Shown here: piece by piece, positions 32,634 through 44,545 of the stretch | Position numbering within the stretch: position 1 is the stretch's first letter | How the letters are laid out: each line of letters opens with the position of its first letter | Source of the DNA: Panthera uncia | Lineage: Eukaryota; Chordata; Mammalia; Carnivora; Felidae | Length of the DNA stretch: 64,000 bases | Assembly: GCF_023721935.1 (NCBI RefSeq) | Contig: NC_064811.1 | Location: forward strand, 141,220,335 to 141,284,334 | Reading direction: 5' to 3' | Notes under the pieces: generated by a model | Seen by the model: the letters and a program-made list of their open reading frames with translations, nothing else | Database searches by the model: none | Told to the model about the DNA's origin: nothing | Translations under genes and position numbers: made by a program

Positions 32634-34283
32634 ATCAAATTCATAAAATTAGCCACATCACTAATTTTTTGCTGATATTCCAGTCATGCATGAAACTTTA
32701 GTTTTAAAAAACCAGCTAGGGGGACTTATGATCATCTGAACCATGGACAGTGTGGCAACCCATCTTTTTCTCTTTTATATCTTGCTATCTACCTCTGCTT
32801 CCTTCTTGCCTCTTTCACTCTTGCTCATTATGTTTATCTTCTTCTTTGTATGTGTGTGAGTGTGAGTATACATGTATCTCTCCCTTTATGTCTCCTCTCT
32901 CCATTTCTATCTTTCTCATCTCCTCTCTCTATTCCTTAACATAATTAAGGTCATGATTTTGGTCATCGAATATTCATTTATTTCTTCATTTCTCATCCTG
33001 CTTCCTCCCAACTTCCATCTTTCATGTACTGATCCTCTGTCTATGTCATCCATGTATATGTGTGTGTGCAATTGTCCCCTTTTTAAAAAAGATGATCATA
33101 TCCTTAGCTGAATTCATAAAGAAATGGACATCTGACTCAGTCATTGTGCAATAATTAAATACCCCAAAGTATACAGTTTCTAATGTTTGTGCATGCATAT
33201 GCTTATTCGGCCAAAGTTTTTTTCTTGATCTGAACTTTTGTGTGAATGTTTATTTTTCATAGTGATTTCTACAACATCACATGCTAACTAATAATAACTG
33301 GAAAGTGAGCTACCTATCTGAAATATGCACTTTGACATTCCTAGAATGTGAAGTCTCATTCCACTTCCAGTTCCACAAGCCACTCGTGTGATTATATAAA
33401 ACAACTATGTAATTCTTTTCATCTGAATGTAGTATACCTGTCTCTATGACCCATTCTGATGTGCTGTGCTCTTCCTTTTCTATGAAGGATTATGTTCTAT
33501 GTTTGTTGAACCATGCTGAATTTGCCTGAGGAATTTCATCAAGGATGTTTATATAGGGAGATAATTGCCTTTAGTTTCTTAGTAGGAACAAGCAGGGCAT
33601 CAAAGATTCTGACCTGGAAGAGCCCACTGAGAGGTTCTGGGCAGGGAACAGGTCCACGCTGCCTCTGGTGGGGAGACATGGTGCTAAGGAGACTGACAAG
33701 AGTTTTCAGGAAGCAAAGATAAACTTCAGAATCAAATGAAATCCAAATTAGCATCACTTCCGTAGGCAGAGGAGAAAATTAAGGAGTTCATCAGAATAGC
33801 GAACCTGGCCTATCTACCTAGTAAAGCAAAGACTCTAGCAAGCAAGCCTAGAGAGGTGCTAGAAGTGGAATGCAGAATCCAAATGCTCATTTACTGGTGT
33901 TCAGGATCCTCCAATCCCCTAACCCATAAGTAGGAGGGGATCAGTAAAGACAATGAACTTGTTTGGATGGAAGTGCCATTTGCAAGGGAATAAACAGATG
34001 ATAAAAGTTTCCTTTATGGAACCAACAATTATGACAAAGAATGTCTCACATCACATCCCTGTGAGTTGCAGAGGGGTCATAAAAGATCCTCCTAACAGAA
34101 CATTGAAGGTAGCTATCAAAATCCAAGTGAAATTTTACTGTAGCTGAAATAGAACAAGTAAATAAAAGTTGTCATCAGTCATCAGTTCAAATTCCAGGCA
34201 ATTTTGACCATCAAATATCTAGCATCAGTGAATGTAATGAATACACTCTTACTCATGTGGCACAGACATTTAGTACCAAATAT
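32634..34283. other. Unassigned DNA
   Basis: Pyrimidine-rich 32750-33080, then mixed sequence. No gene or repeat family recognised; the open frames at 33513-33722 and 33539-33757 show no domain. Confidence 0.5.
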
Positions 34284-34301
34284 TTGAAATCTTTATTTTG
34301 G

Positions 34302-34507
34302 GGAGCACCTGGGTGGCTCAGTTGGTTAAGCATCTGACTTTGGCTCAGGGCATGATCTCACTGTTTGTGAGTTCAAGCCCCGTGTTAGGTTCTGTGCTGA
34401 CAGCTCAGAGCCTGGAGCCTGCTTCGGATTCTGTCTCCATCTCTCTCTGCCCCTCCCCCACTAACACTCTGTCTATCTCTCTCTCAAAAATAAATAAATA
34501 AATAAAA
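34302..34507 (+). mobile_element. CAN-SINE, young-looking
   Basis: Complete SINE with (AAAT)n tail. Perfect 18-bp duplication ttgaaatctttattttgg at 34284-34301 and 34508-34525. Confidence 0.97.
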
Positions 34508-34525
34508 TTGAAATCTTTATTTTGG

Positions 34526-35934
34526 AATTAGGAGGAAAATAAATTCTATCCGAGTGTACCTCACAGCAATGACCACCAGGGAAATTCTGTATTCTTACCT
34601 AAACGTTTAAACTTCAGGAAATAGATAATTTGTTTGGAAATGACTGACTGCTAACTGAAATACAAAGTGTATGTAAAACGCAATTATAAAAATCATTTAA
34701 GTGAAATACACCCAGATGTTGTTGAAAAAATCTGTCTGGCTTAACCATTACGTAGATTTTGTCAGCAGTTCCTATGATTAAATGTTAATGATAGAACTTT
34801 ACCTCATTTTCTTTTACATTATTTTTCATGGTATGTTTTTTGTCCTTCATGCTGAAGAAAAAAAGAACAATTATGAACAGTATTAGGGAGTGATTATTGT
34901 TTGTCCAACCACCACAGGACCTGGATATTTGCCAGTAACACAAAGTACTTTTCTACCTATGGCTTTCACCACAGGGTCGTCAATGCACATTATGAGTCAA
35001 AGAAATAAGTGTGGCACCCCATCCAATCAGTCACCCCTGAGCCCAACTGGTGTGCACATTTATGAGGGTGCAAACTGCACACTGGTGGACAATGTCTGAT
35101 ATGTGAAGAACACATTTGAACCAGTAGGCATTCAGGCACCTGAGTCCTGAAAGCAAAAATTACCTAGGAAATCCTGTTGGAAAAGCTACTGCCTACATTT
35201 GAAGTAGAATTGATCCACATAAATACAAAACAGTCTCATTCAAGTTACTGGTGTACAATTTGAGAAGTTCAAGTCCTAAATGGTTTAGGACAAAAATCCT
35301 CATTTTCGATTTTAGCAGCTTTAAGTGCACAGACCATGTCTTTTGCTGACTGTATATCCCTGTGGCGTGGAGATTGGCATCCAGGGTATAGTTAGCACAG
35401 GATAGTAGATGAAACTAGATCTTCCTCTAACTAAGACCTGGTAACAGTTTCAGGCCTCTGATTTTTTGGATTTAACGGGAGAGGTTTCTTAATAAAGAAT
35501 TGTAACGCTGAGTAATTGTGAAAGTCTTGGGATTGATGGTCGTCGGGAAACAGTGTAAACTTTGTTGACAATTGGTTAATTTGATTTGAAGTTGTCGAAT
35601 CCGTGTGCAAATGTTCACAATAGGCCAAGGTATAGAGCAGGAAATAGTCGTTATAATGCTGTTTTTCCCCAAATTTATTTCTCACCTATCAATGAGATAT
35701 TATAGCTAAAATATGGATTAATGCAAAAGAACAATCTGTGGTCAGGTTTATATTAATAAGAATACAAACAAGAGAAAATTAATAGAAGAATCTTTATTTC
35801 TCTGTTTCTCAAACTTCAGATCCAAACACTTATTCCCTTCATTCATCACAGATGATCGCTTTTTAATTCATAGAGGTAACAGAATCCATAAGACCAGAAC
35901 TTGCACAACGGCCTACAAACCTAAAATCCTTTAA
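34526..35934. other. Unassigned DNA with a Ser/Thr/Pro-rich frame
   Basis: No gene recognised. The open frame at 34890-35099 (69 residues, rich in Ser, Thr and Pro: 'TTTGPGYLPV', 'SPLSPTGVHIYEG') continues in similar phase beyond its stop. It reads less like random DNA than others in the window, so a decayed retrocopy is possible. I cannot name a parent. Confidence 0.35.
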
Positions 35935-36286
35935 AAAATATTTCAAAATTGTGGTAAAATACATGCAACATAAAATTTATCATCTGAGCCATTTTTAAGT
36001 ACACAGTTCAGTAATATTGGTACATTTGAATTATTGTGCCAGTATTACCACAATCCATCTCCAAATTTCTTCTCATGTTGAAAAACTAAAACTCTACCCA
36101 ATAAACAGTAACTCCCCATTGCTGCCTTCCCTAGTCTCTGACAATCACAATTCCATTTTCTGACTCTATGAATCTGTCTACCATAGGTGTCTCATGTAAG
36201 TGGAATCATAGAATGACTGGCTTATTTCATTTAGCATAAGATCTTCAAGGTTTATCCATGGTGTAGCATGTGTCAGATTTTTATTT

Positions 36287-36294
<8 letters not shown>
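35935..36294 (-). mobile_element. L1M 3' region, part 1 (antisense)
   Basis: 'cacagttcagtaatattggtacatttgaattattgtgccagtattaccacaatccatctcc' and 'catgtaagtggaatcatagaatgactggcttatttcatttagcataag' are classic antisense L1M 3'UTR text. Interrupted at 36295 by a SINE. Confidence 0.85.
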
Positions 36295-36327
<33 letters not shown>

Positions 36328-36550
36328 TTCTTTCTTTCCTTCACAATTTTTTTAATGTTTGTTTTTTAGAGACAGAGAGAGAGAGAGCAAGTAGGGGAGA
36401 GGCAGAGAGAGAGGGAGACACAGAATCCAAAGCACGCTCCAAGCTCTGAGCTGTCAGCACGGAGCCTGTGGGGCTCGAGCTCACAGATCGCAAGATCATG
36501 ACCTAAGCCAAAGTTGGATGCTTAACAGACTGAGCCACCCAGGCAGCCCC
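36295..36550 (-). mobile_element. CAN-SINE with (TTTC)n tail
   Basis: The A-rich tail has expanded to (TTTC)n at 36286-36345. Head 'gactgagccacccaggcagcccc'. Flanking repeat cagattttt.ttttctttc at 36274 and 36551. Confidence 0.92.
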
Positions 36551-36932
36551 CAGATTTTTCTTTCTTTCTAAGGTGGAATTGTATGTAAGCCCCATGTGGT
36601 TATTCATCATCCATTATTGACACGTGGGTTGCTTCCACCTTTTAGCTACTTTGATTAATGCTTCCATAAACACGGGCATACAATATCTGCTGAAGACCAT
36701 TTTCAATTCTTTGGGAGTATATGCCCAGAAGTGGAATTGCAAGATCATAAGGTAATTTTATTTTTTTAATTTTTTTGAAGGAACTGCCATACTATTTTCC
36801 ACTGCAGGTGCATAATTTTATATTCCCAACAACAATGTGTATGGGTTCCAATTTTTTCACATCCTCCCTTACACTTTTGATTTCCTGTTTAATAGTAACC
36901 ATTATAATAGGTGTGAGGTGGTAACTCATTGG
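36551..36932 (-). mobile_element. L1M 3' region, part 2 (antisense)
   Basis: Continues the same L1: 'gacacgtgggttgcttccaccttttagctactttgattaatgcttccataaacacgggcata' and 'atatgcccagaagtggaattgcaagatcataaggtaattttatttttttaatttttttgaaggaactgccatactattttcca'. Confidence 0.87.
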
Positions 36933-37123
36933 TTTTTTTTTTTTTAAGTTTATTTTCTCGTAAGGTGGTGGAGGGGAAGGAGGAGAGAGGGAGAATCCCA
37001 AGCAGGCTCCGTGCTGCGACAGCACAAAGCTCTATACGGGGGTTCCATCTCATGAACCAAGAGATCATGACCTGAGTCAAGATCAAGAGTCAGATACTTA
37101 AAGACTGAGCCACCCAGGCATTC
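36933..37123 (-). mobile_element. CAN-SINE, diverged
   Basis: Reverse SINE with a short GA tract and core 'agcaggctccgtgctg'. Flanked by ctcatt (36925 and 37124). Confidence 0.88.
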
Positions 37124-37190
37124 CTCATTTTGGTTTTGATTTGCATTCCTTAATGATGTTGAGGATCTTGTTTCATGTACTTTTGGCTTT
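37124..37190 (-). mobile_element. L1M 3' region, part 3 (antisense)
   Basis: 'ctcattttggttttgatttgcattccttaatgatgttgaggatcttgtttcatgtactttt' completes the L1 split by two SINEs. Confidence 0.85.
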
Positions 37191-37287
37191 TATAACCCTA
37201 TAGTTCTAATTGTATGCCCAATTATCCTTTCAGTTATTAATATTGTTTTATTTCAATTTTTAATATTATAATAATAACAATAAAATA

Positions 37288-37705
37288 TTTGGGAAGTTTA
37301 CTATGAAACAGACATGGGTTGAGTGCATTGCAAGTATTGGCCCACTTGATCCTTGCAAAAACCCCCTTAAATTTTTTTTTAATGTTTATTTTTGAAAGAG
37401 AGAGAGAGAGAGAGAGACAGAGAGTGAGCGGGGGAGTGGCAGAGAGAGAGAGGGAGGCAGGAGATCTGAAGCAGGATCTGAGCTGTCAGCACAGAGCTGA
37501 TGCAGGGCTCAAACCCACGAACTATGAGATCATAACCTGAGCCGAAGTCAGTCACTCAACTGACTGAGCCACCCAGGTGCCCTACAAAAACCTTAGAGGT
37601 ATATATCATTTTCCTCACTTTTCAAAAGAAGAAAGTGGAACACAGTTATTTAAACTAGGTCTCACAGCTAGTAAGTCTTAGAAGTCTGGACTCCAGGTTC
37701 TAAGC
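37288..37705 (+). mobile_element. MIR SINE split by a CAN-SINE
   Basis: Left part 37288-37370 ('gggttgagtgcattgcaagtattggcccacttgatccttgcaaaaacc'). Right part 37583-37705 ('aaaaaccttagaggtatatatcattttcctcacttttcaaaag', 'aactaggtctcacagctagtaagtcttagaagtctggactccaggt'). The two halves join in MIR order once the SINE at 37371-37582 is removed. Confidence 0.83.
37371..37582 (-). mobile_element. CAN-SINE inserted in MIR
   Basis: Reverse SINE with (GA)n. The flanking 'caaaaaccccctta' / 'caaaaacctta' repeat is an imperfect duplication of MIR sequence. Confidence 0.93.
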
Positions 37706-37929
37706 CATTGAGGTGTCCCTCCTACTGGCATTGGTTAACTCATTTATTTGAGTCTAGAATCCCATCTTTTCACACCTATATAGGCTATTAATTCATAAAT
37801 TATCTCTTTTGTCCTTTTATTTAACATTTTACTGGTACCTTGCCTCACCTACTATTGGTACCATCCATTTAAGTATGGGAAATTTCATCTTATTTTACTT
37901 TACTTTAACTTAATTCACCTTACCTTACT

Positions 37930-38625
37930 TAGTCTTATCAAAACTAAAAACCTTCTCTGACCCTATATTTAATTGCTACCCACTCAAGCTTCTCTTCATT
38001 ATCAAATTCCTTTGCTTACTGTTATTTTCCTTACTGCCCAGTCTCTCATCAACTCACTTCATTCTGGTCTCTACATCTAGCAATCTTCTGACACGGATTT
38101 CAATGAAATATCCTCTTTGCTAAATATAATGGGCATTTTTCATCTTTCTTGAATTTTTGAAGCATTTGACCCTCTGACTAATTGTTGCTTCCTGAAATTC
38201 TTCTTGGCTCTGATGAAAAGACACTCCTTTGTTTGCTTCCCACTTCTCTGACAGACTTCTCAGTGTCCTTTTCATCTTTTTTTTTTCCCCTTAATTGCTG
38301 AAGTTCTTCAGGGTTTACCTAGACCCTCCTTTCTAGTCAGTCCTGCCTTCCTATACTATTAATTATATATGCTGGTGTTTCCCAAATGTGAAGCCTTCCA
38401 CCTTATTTCTCTCTGACCCATATGAACTTCAGTCCATGTATCTTACTGCTCATTGGTCTCCCTTTTGCTTGTCCTTCAATATTTACAATATTTTCTTCAA
38501 AAACCATTTATCCCCTCTCTGCTATCTAATTAATGTGAAGTCTACACAGTTGCTCAAGCCTGAACTTAATCCTATGTCTTTCTCAACCCCTAACATTAAT
38601 CAGTCATCAGTTTCTGCTGATGTTC
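37930..38625 (+). mobile_element. LINE2 ORF2 remnant
   Basis: Follows L2 in order: 'gaagcatttgaccctctgactaattgttgcttcctgaaattcttcttggctctgatgaaaagacactcc', 'gaagttcttcagggtttacctagaccctc', 'tatatgctggtgtttcccaaatgtgaagcc', 'cttcagtccatgtatcttactgctcattggtctccc', 'cagttgctcaagcctgaac', 'aatcagtcatcag'. No open frame survives. This is the reverse-transcriptase-containing 3' half of L2. Confidence 0.75.
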
Positions 38626-38639
38626 TGTACTAGGTAATT

Positions 38640-39595
38640 CCCTCTATCCATCTTTGTCTTGTAGAAAGGAGAAACATTGTGCAATGCTTTTGTTCCATTC
38701 ACATTGGCCCATTTGCTGTGTCTTGAATATGCAAAACTGGTTTTCTTTCATTAGGTGCTAGCAGCAGCTGTTTCTATTCAAAATATGTTTCTCTCCTATT
38801 TCTTAGACTTTCCACTTTTCAAAATTTCCTTTTAAAGATATTTGATTTTTATTTTTTATTTTAAATACAATTTACAAAAACCCCTAAAATATTTATATAG
38901 TCACCTTTCTTTTGTTATTCTTTGACTGAAATACAATCTACTGAACTATAAAAATCTTTTATTCTAAAGATGGTCTCAATAGAAAGCCAATCTATTAGAT
39001 AATAAGGATTTATTACACCATCTTTTTATTGTCACATAAAAAAACTTACCATGCCTTATATCTTCATATATCAGTGGTATAACTGGCTTCTCTGTCACAA
39101 ACTTACACATTTTCTCCAAGCAATTCTTTCTTTTGAATTTTTGAATAGGCGAGATCCAATTTTTATTTTTATGAGTTTTATTTGCGAAGTATTCATTTCC
39201 TTTTAATGTTTATCATAAAAATTACAAAACACATCATTTAACTTAGTGGAATTCTATCCTTTAGGGAACACAAAACAAATCGTGAGCTATTTTTTTACCT
39301 TTAAAACCTAAACAAAAAATTTAAAGTCCCACCCAAAATGATCTTGGCTGTTAAAATCTGTTTTTAATGCAATAAAGAGAAAGTATTAAGAAGTAATATA
39401 TTTTGACAATTATAGACTAATTTAGGCACAAAATGAATGGAAGATGGAAGAACATATACTAAAAACTAAAGTCACACATCAGTATCGTAGAAAACATATT
39501 AACTGCAATCTGCAAAATGGTTTTGGGGAATACTAAGGGCTTTAAATTCACTTAATCTGGAACGTTTATACGAATCCTGCACATTTTCACTGTAT
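38640..39595. other. Unassigned AT-rich DNA
   Basis: No gene or repeat family recognised. Confidence 0.45.
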
Positions 39596-40507
39596 TCTTT
39601 CTACGAGCAGCGTTAGGTTCCCAATAGAATGGGGTAGAAACTACAAACATTTTTCAAATACTCCCTGTCCCTAGTATGCATAAACTCTTCATTTTCCACA
39701 TCCTCCACCAAAATGGAAAATGTGTTATAATTGATGAACTTACATTGACAATTGTCACCCAAATTCCATGGTTTACATTAGGATTCACTGTTGGTATAGT
39801 ACATTCCGTGGGTTTAGACAAATGCATAGTGACACGTATCCACTATTGTAGTAGCATCCAGAGTAGTTTCACCACCCTAAAAATTCTCCACACTTTACCT
39901 AATCATTCCTCCCTCCCCTTTAACTCCTGGCAGCCACTGATCCTTTTATTGTTTGTGTGGTTTTGCGTTTCACAGAAAGTCATGTATTTGGTACGTAACT
40001 AGCCTTTTCAGACTGGCTTCTTTTACTTAGAAATAGACATTTAACTTTCCTCTTTTCATGGCTTGATGGGTCATTTTATTTTAATGCCATTTATTTAGTC
40101 ATTTTTACACCCAGTGTCTGCATATACTCCAGTTTATTTATCCATTCCCTGAATGAAGGGTTTCTTGGCTGCTTCCGAGTTTTGTCAATTATAAAAACAA
40201 ACAAACAAACTGGTATAAACATCTGTGTGCAGATGAGGACATAAATTTTCAACTCATTCGGAGAAATACCAAGAATAGTTGCTGAATTGTAAGATAAGAG
40301 TATGTTTAGTTTTGTAAAAAAAAACCAAAAAAACAAAAAAACAAAAAAAAACACACCAATTTGTCTTCCAAAGTGGCTGTAGCATTTTTACATTCCTATG
40401 ACCAATGACTGAAAATTCCTGTTGCTCCACTTCCTCACCAGCATTTGGCTGTGCCAGTGTTCCAGATTTTGGCCATTCTAATAGGTGTGTACTGATATTT
40501 CACTGTT
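39596..40507 (-). mobile_element. L1MA/L1MB-type 3'UTR (antisense)
   Basis: Matches antisense L1M 3'UTR along its length: 'ttataattgatgaacttacattgacaattgtcacccaaattccatggtttacattaggattcactgtt', 'gcctttt.cagactggcttcttttacttag', 'ccagtttatttatccattccctgaatgaagggtttcttggctgcttccgagttttg', 'ttgtcttccaaagtggctgta'. Confidence 0.87.
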
Positions 40508-40742
40508 TTTTTAAAATGTTTATTTTGTTGGTTTGTTTTGAAAGAGAGTGTATCCCTGGGTGCGCATGCCAGAGCAGGGGGAGGGACCAAGAGAGAAGAG
40601 AGAGAATCCCAAGTAGGCTATGAGCTGTCATGGTGGCGTCCAAAGTGGGGAATCAATCTTACAAACTGTGAGATCATGACCCGAGCCCATATCAAGAGTC
40701 AGATGCTTAACTGCTGAATGGACTGAGCCACCCAAGTGCCCC
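40508..40742 (-). mobile_element. CAN-SINE, diverged
   Basis: Reverse SINE with altered GA tract. Head 'gactgagccacccaagtgcccc'. Duplication tcactgtt (40500) / tcattgtt (40743). Confidence 0.9.
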
Positions 40743-40980
40743 TCATTGTTGTTTTAATTTCACTTTCCTGTTGACATATGATGTAGAGCATGTTTTAATA
40801 TGCTTATTTCATATGCATTTTCCTTTGGTAAGGTTTCTGTTAAGGTCTTTGAGCCATTTTCAAACCAGGCTATTTATTATGGTTAAGTTTTAAGAGTTCT
40901 GTTTACATTTTGGATAATAATCCTTTATCAACTATGACAATTATTTCTTCAAATACTATTTCTTAGCTAATGAGGTTATA
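40743..40980 (-). mobile_element. L1MA/L1MB 3'UTR continued (antisense)
   Basis: 'attgttgttttaatttcactttcctgttgacatatgatgtagagcatgttttaatatgcttattt', then 'ttggataataatcctttatcaa', both standard antisense L1 text. Confidence 0.83.
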
Positions 40981-43011
40981 AATGAATGGAAAATAAAATG
41001 CTAAGTACTTTGCGATTTATTTTCAGGCAAGTCATAGGTCTTTGCAATCTTTACAAAATATTGAAAATTAAATTAAGCTGCATTGTAGTGGGAAATATAC
41101 TACTTATATATTAACTATGCCTAATCATTTGACACTTCGGTTGGATTTAGTATTTATGTAAATTCTAGGAAGATTTTTTTTCGTATATTTATTCACAGGA
41201 AACAATGGTGTTACTTCTATTTATTATTTGAGAAAAAAATAGGAAGCACCAAGTAGTTGTAGTGTAAGGCTGAATTTTAACAGTTGTTTGTGGTGGCTAG
41301 TAGCACAGAGAACTTTTCTCTGTGTGTAGCTGCTACAGCTTGCTTTTCTTGATTTGTTAAAGTAATTTAGGGCTCTTAGAAATCTGCCCTCTTTGATTGC
41401 TCTGGGATATTTTGAGTGATATTCTCATTAATCTGGATTTAAGCTTAGTGAGTTGAGAATCAGTGAAAAAGAAGTAGGAGGATTTGATTCTCTGTGGCTC
41501 CAACCAAAACCCTGTGGAGTTCAGATAAAGCACAGAAGGGACACTTGGAATAGCAAATTTAATTCCTCAGCACGGGGGAAAAAGGAATCTTTTTCCTACC
41601 TAGCAATTGAGTGTTTGCTATTATTGACCAATGGGGAAGAGATACAGTAACATATGTATTATGCAGAAGGCGGGCACTAAATGTGTGGGGGCAGTCAACT
41701 TTCCAAGCACTTGCTTTTGTAAATTAGAGTAAGCATATTATTGAGAGCCTTAAAAGACAATTGAGTTTTTATATGCTACAAACCTAAGTATAATATATTT
41801 GAAATGATGAAAGTTTCCCTCCCCCCAAAATAACATATAGCACTTTGTTTGAAAGTTAATGTCTATTCTCATGACTCTATTGATGTTTGAAATTATTTTA
41901 GTTGATAAAATGTGAACAAATCAGTTCACTGAATTTTCTAAGTGAAGTCTATCTTATACAGAATGGAATTCTCTTTTCTCCAATGATGACGAAACTTATT
42001 TAAACAACAAATGAAAATTCCTGATCAGGTGGTTCCTGCTCATTGGAAGTATCATACTGATTGATGTTTTAGATCCTGGCTAATTCATTCTGAACATTAA
42101 ACCAGGCATATTTGTCCACATAATTGGCTTATAAAGTAGATTTGATGAGTTAACCAATATAGAATGAAATATTTCCAAATTGCTTAAGTTTTGTGTGTAT
42201 GTGTGCATGTTTAACATGAGAAAAATCCTAATACGTCTAACTACGAAGAATAGAGAGGAAGGATTCTTAGGCTTCTAGTCACAAAATAAAATTCAATCAT
42301 CAGTATCACTGGGTGCTTGCCATTCATACTCAGCTGTGGCTCCTGTCTTAGTATATTTTCTGGGACTTATATATTTATTTGCTTGTCATGATTGTTTTGA
42401 TATTCAGCTGACAAACTATACCAAATGACTGACATGAGCAAATACCACGGGAATGTCAAGAGCAAAATAAGATGACAGTTGAGTATATTACCATTTTAAA
42501 TGGACTGTCTTACTCTGCTGAATGTTGTTTGTTTGTTTGTTTGTTTGTTTCTTTTCCTACCTGTCATGCTTGGTTAACTGGATCCCACTTTAGATATGCA
42601 GTGGTTCAAGTTATACTTAGTGCTCTCTATTTAGTAAAATGCAGCTTCTGTGATTATGAAAACATTAAGATTTACTTGCCTTTCATTCTCTAGCTCCAGA
42701 ATTAAAGAAGGCCAATGGGATATGGGAGACAAAGTATACCTCTGACTAAATTTTAGGAATCAGTTTTTATTAAATGTTCATTAATTTGGAAAATAGTAAG
42801 CACATATAAGGCTGCTGATACTCTAGATTTTTTTAATGATATACAGACAAATATTCAGTGTCATCAGAATCAAATGAAGATATCAGAATAAAATGTTGAG
42901 ATACATGAAATATAATTATGATATACATTATTAAGGTAAATTTTAATAAAAATTGATCCAAGCATGTTTGTTCATTCACTATTAAACATGGGAAACTAAA
43001 ATTAATTTTTA
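40981..43011. other. Unassigned DNA
   Basis: About 2 kb with no recognised gene or family. Contains (TTTG)n at 42526-42551. Open frames at 41453-41650 and 42472-42693 have no domain; the second is built across the TTTG array. Confidence 0.5.
42526..42551. repeat. (TTTG)n microsatellite
   Basis: Six to seven TTTG units. Confidence 0.95.
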
Positions 43012-43017
43012 AAAATC

Positions 43018-43202
43018 CTTTTTAATATGTTTATTTTTGAGGGAGAATGTGGGGGAAGGGCAGAGAAAGGGGGGACAGAGGATATGAAGCAGTCTCCATG
43101 CTGACAGCAGAGAGACTGATGTGGGGCTTGGACCCGCAAACCTTGAGATCATGACCTAAGTAGAGATTGGATGCTTAACTGACTGAGCCACCCAGGCGCC
43201 CC
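43018..43202 (-). mobile_element. CAN-SINE
   Basis: Reverse SINE, head 'gactgagccacccaggcgcccc'. Flanks are A/T-rich, so the duplication is unclear (tttttaaaaat / ttaaaaaatttt). Confidence 0.93.
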
Positions 43203-43934
43203 TTAAAAAATTTTAGAAAGCTTGGAATTTTTTTTCCTTTGAGTCGTTACCTTTTACATTTTGCTTTTGTCCATATCTCTAATTGTCTCCAAGGTTTTAT
43301 AGTTTGTTCCCCTAAGCTTTTATAAAATTTCTAGAAGACACAAAAAAGAAATATGCATTTGATTGAATTAATGACTTAGGATCTAAAAGTAAAACCTATA
43401 GGAATGTGTGTGTGCATGTATAGGGGACCTTAGGACTGTTATTCAGTTTTTGAGATCCCACTTTTGTGTATTTTGAGATTTTGGCTGTGTTCTAAGCTGT
43501 AGAGTTTGCTGGAGGCAGAGTTCCCAATAAATGCGGTATTTTGAAAAAGTTTGCTCTTTGTTCCTCAAATAATTTTCTAGAATAAGAGACAAACCACAAT
43601 AAAGACACAGTAGTTCTCATCAGGGTTTAGATATCAGGCTTGCAAATCAAAATACTGCCTAGAGCAAAAGCAAAAATATTCCCTCTCTTTGCATTTAAAA
43701 TTCATGAAATGACAGAAAAATTAAATCGCACCATAAATCAAATAATATATAAACATAGTATAAGCTTACACTCTATCTGCCTTTCTAAGTCTTTTAAAAT
43801 TTAAGTGATTTTATAAAAGCTGATTTTCTAAGAAGTTATTCTAAAGTGGCATTTCACATAAAACTTGAAAGAAAATTTAAAAATTCAATCCAAAGAGGGA
43901 CCGCTTTATAGATCTGTGCAGGGTCAAGTTATTT
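43203..43934. other. Unassigned DNA
   Basis: No gene or repeat family recognised. Confidence 0.45.
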
Positions 43935-44098
43935 AGATATGCACTAGTTCTCAAATATTGGTGTACGTGAGAATCACATGGACACTTGTTTAAAAGGCAG
44001 ATTCCAATATAACTGGGTAGACCTTAAGCCCTAGAATCTGAATTTTCATGACCACCACAGGCAATTCTAATGCAAGTTATTCTTAGACTACACTTTGA
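43935..44098 (+). mobile_element. MER5-like hAT-Charlie element
   Basis: 'actagttctcaaatattggtgtacgtgagaatcacatggacacttgtttaaaaggcagattcca' and, at the right, 'ttagactacactttgaagaat'. These match the short non-autonomous MER5A consensus with its 'cagtggttctcaaa' and 'cacactttgagaa' ends. Confidence 0.8.
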
Positions 44099-44139
44099 AG
44101 AATTTGGTCAAGAGTCTGTGATAGAGGTATAGTCCTCCT

Positions 44140-44262
44140 ATTGACAGGACTAGCCACTCTTGGGAGCTTGTTAGAAATGTAGAAATCTCAGGTGCCACCT
44201 AAGAATTTGTTTTTTAACAAGATCCTCAGCTGACTCATAAGCATTTTAGGGCACTGGATTAG
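44140..44262 (+). mobile_element. Second MER5-like fragment
   Basis: 'gggagcttgttagaaatgtagaaatctcaggtgccacctaag', then 'ttttttaacaagatcctcagctgactcataagca', a MER5-type interior. Lies only about 40 bp from the first copy, in the same orientation. Confidence 0.72.
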
Positions 44263-44331
44263 AGCCTATTACTTGTGAAGTCAATTAACTTTGTAAGTTT
44301 TAAAGTAACCTTAGGGGTTACTTTATGGATG

Positions 44332-44545
44332 AAGGGGAGTAAGAGGTACAGGCTTCCAGTCATGGAATGTACAAGTCACAAGGATGAAAGGAACAACATA
44401 AAGAATATGGTCAATGATATTATAATATTGTTGTATGGTGACAGATGGTAGCTACTCTTGGGGTGAGCATAACATAACGTATTGTTAAATCACTGTGTTT
44501 TATATTTGAAACTAATGCAATGTGTCTCAATTATAATTCTTTTTT
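44332..44545 (+). mobile_element. L1M 3' end (sense)
   Basis: 'ggggagtaagaggtacaggcttccagtcatggaatgtacaagtcacaaggatgaaaggaac' and 'aaatcactgtgttttatatttgaaactaatgcaatgtgtctcaattata', the terminal L1M 3'UTR. Confidence 0.82.
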
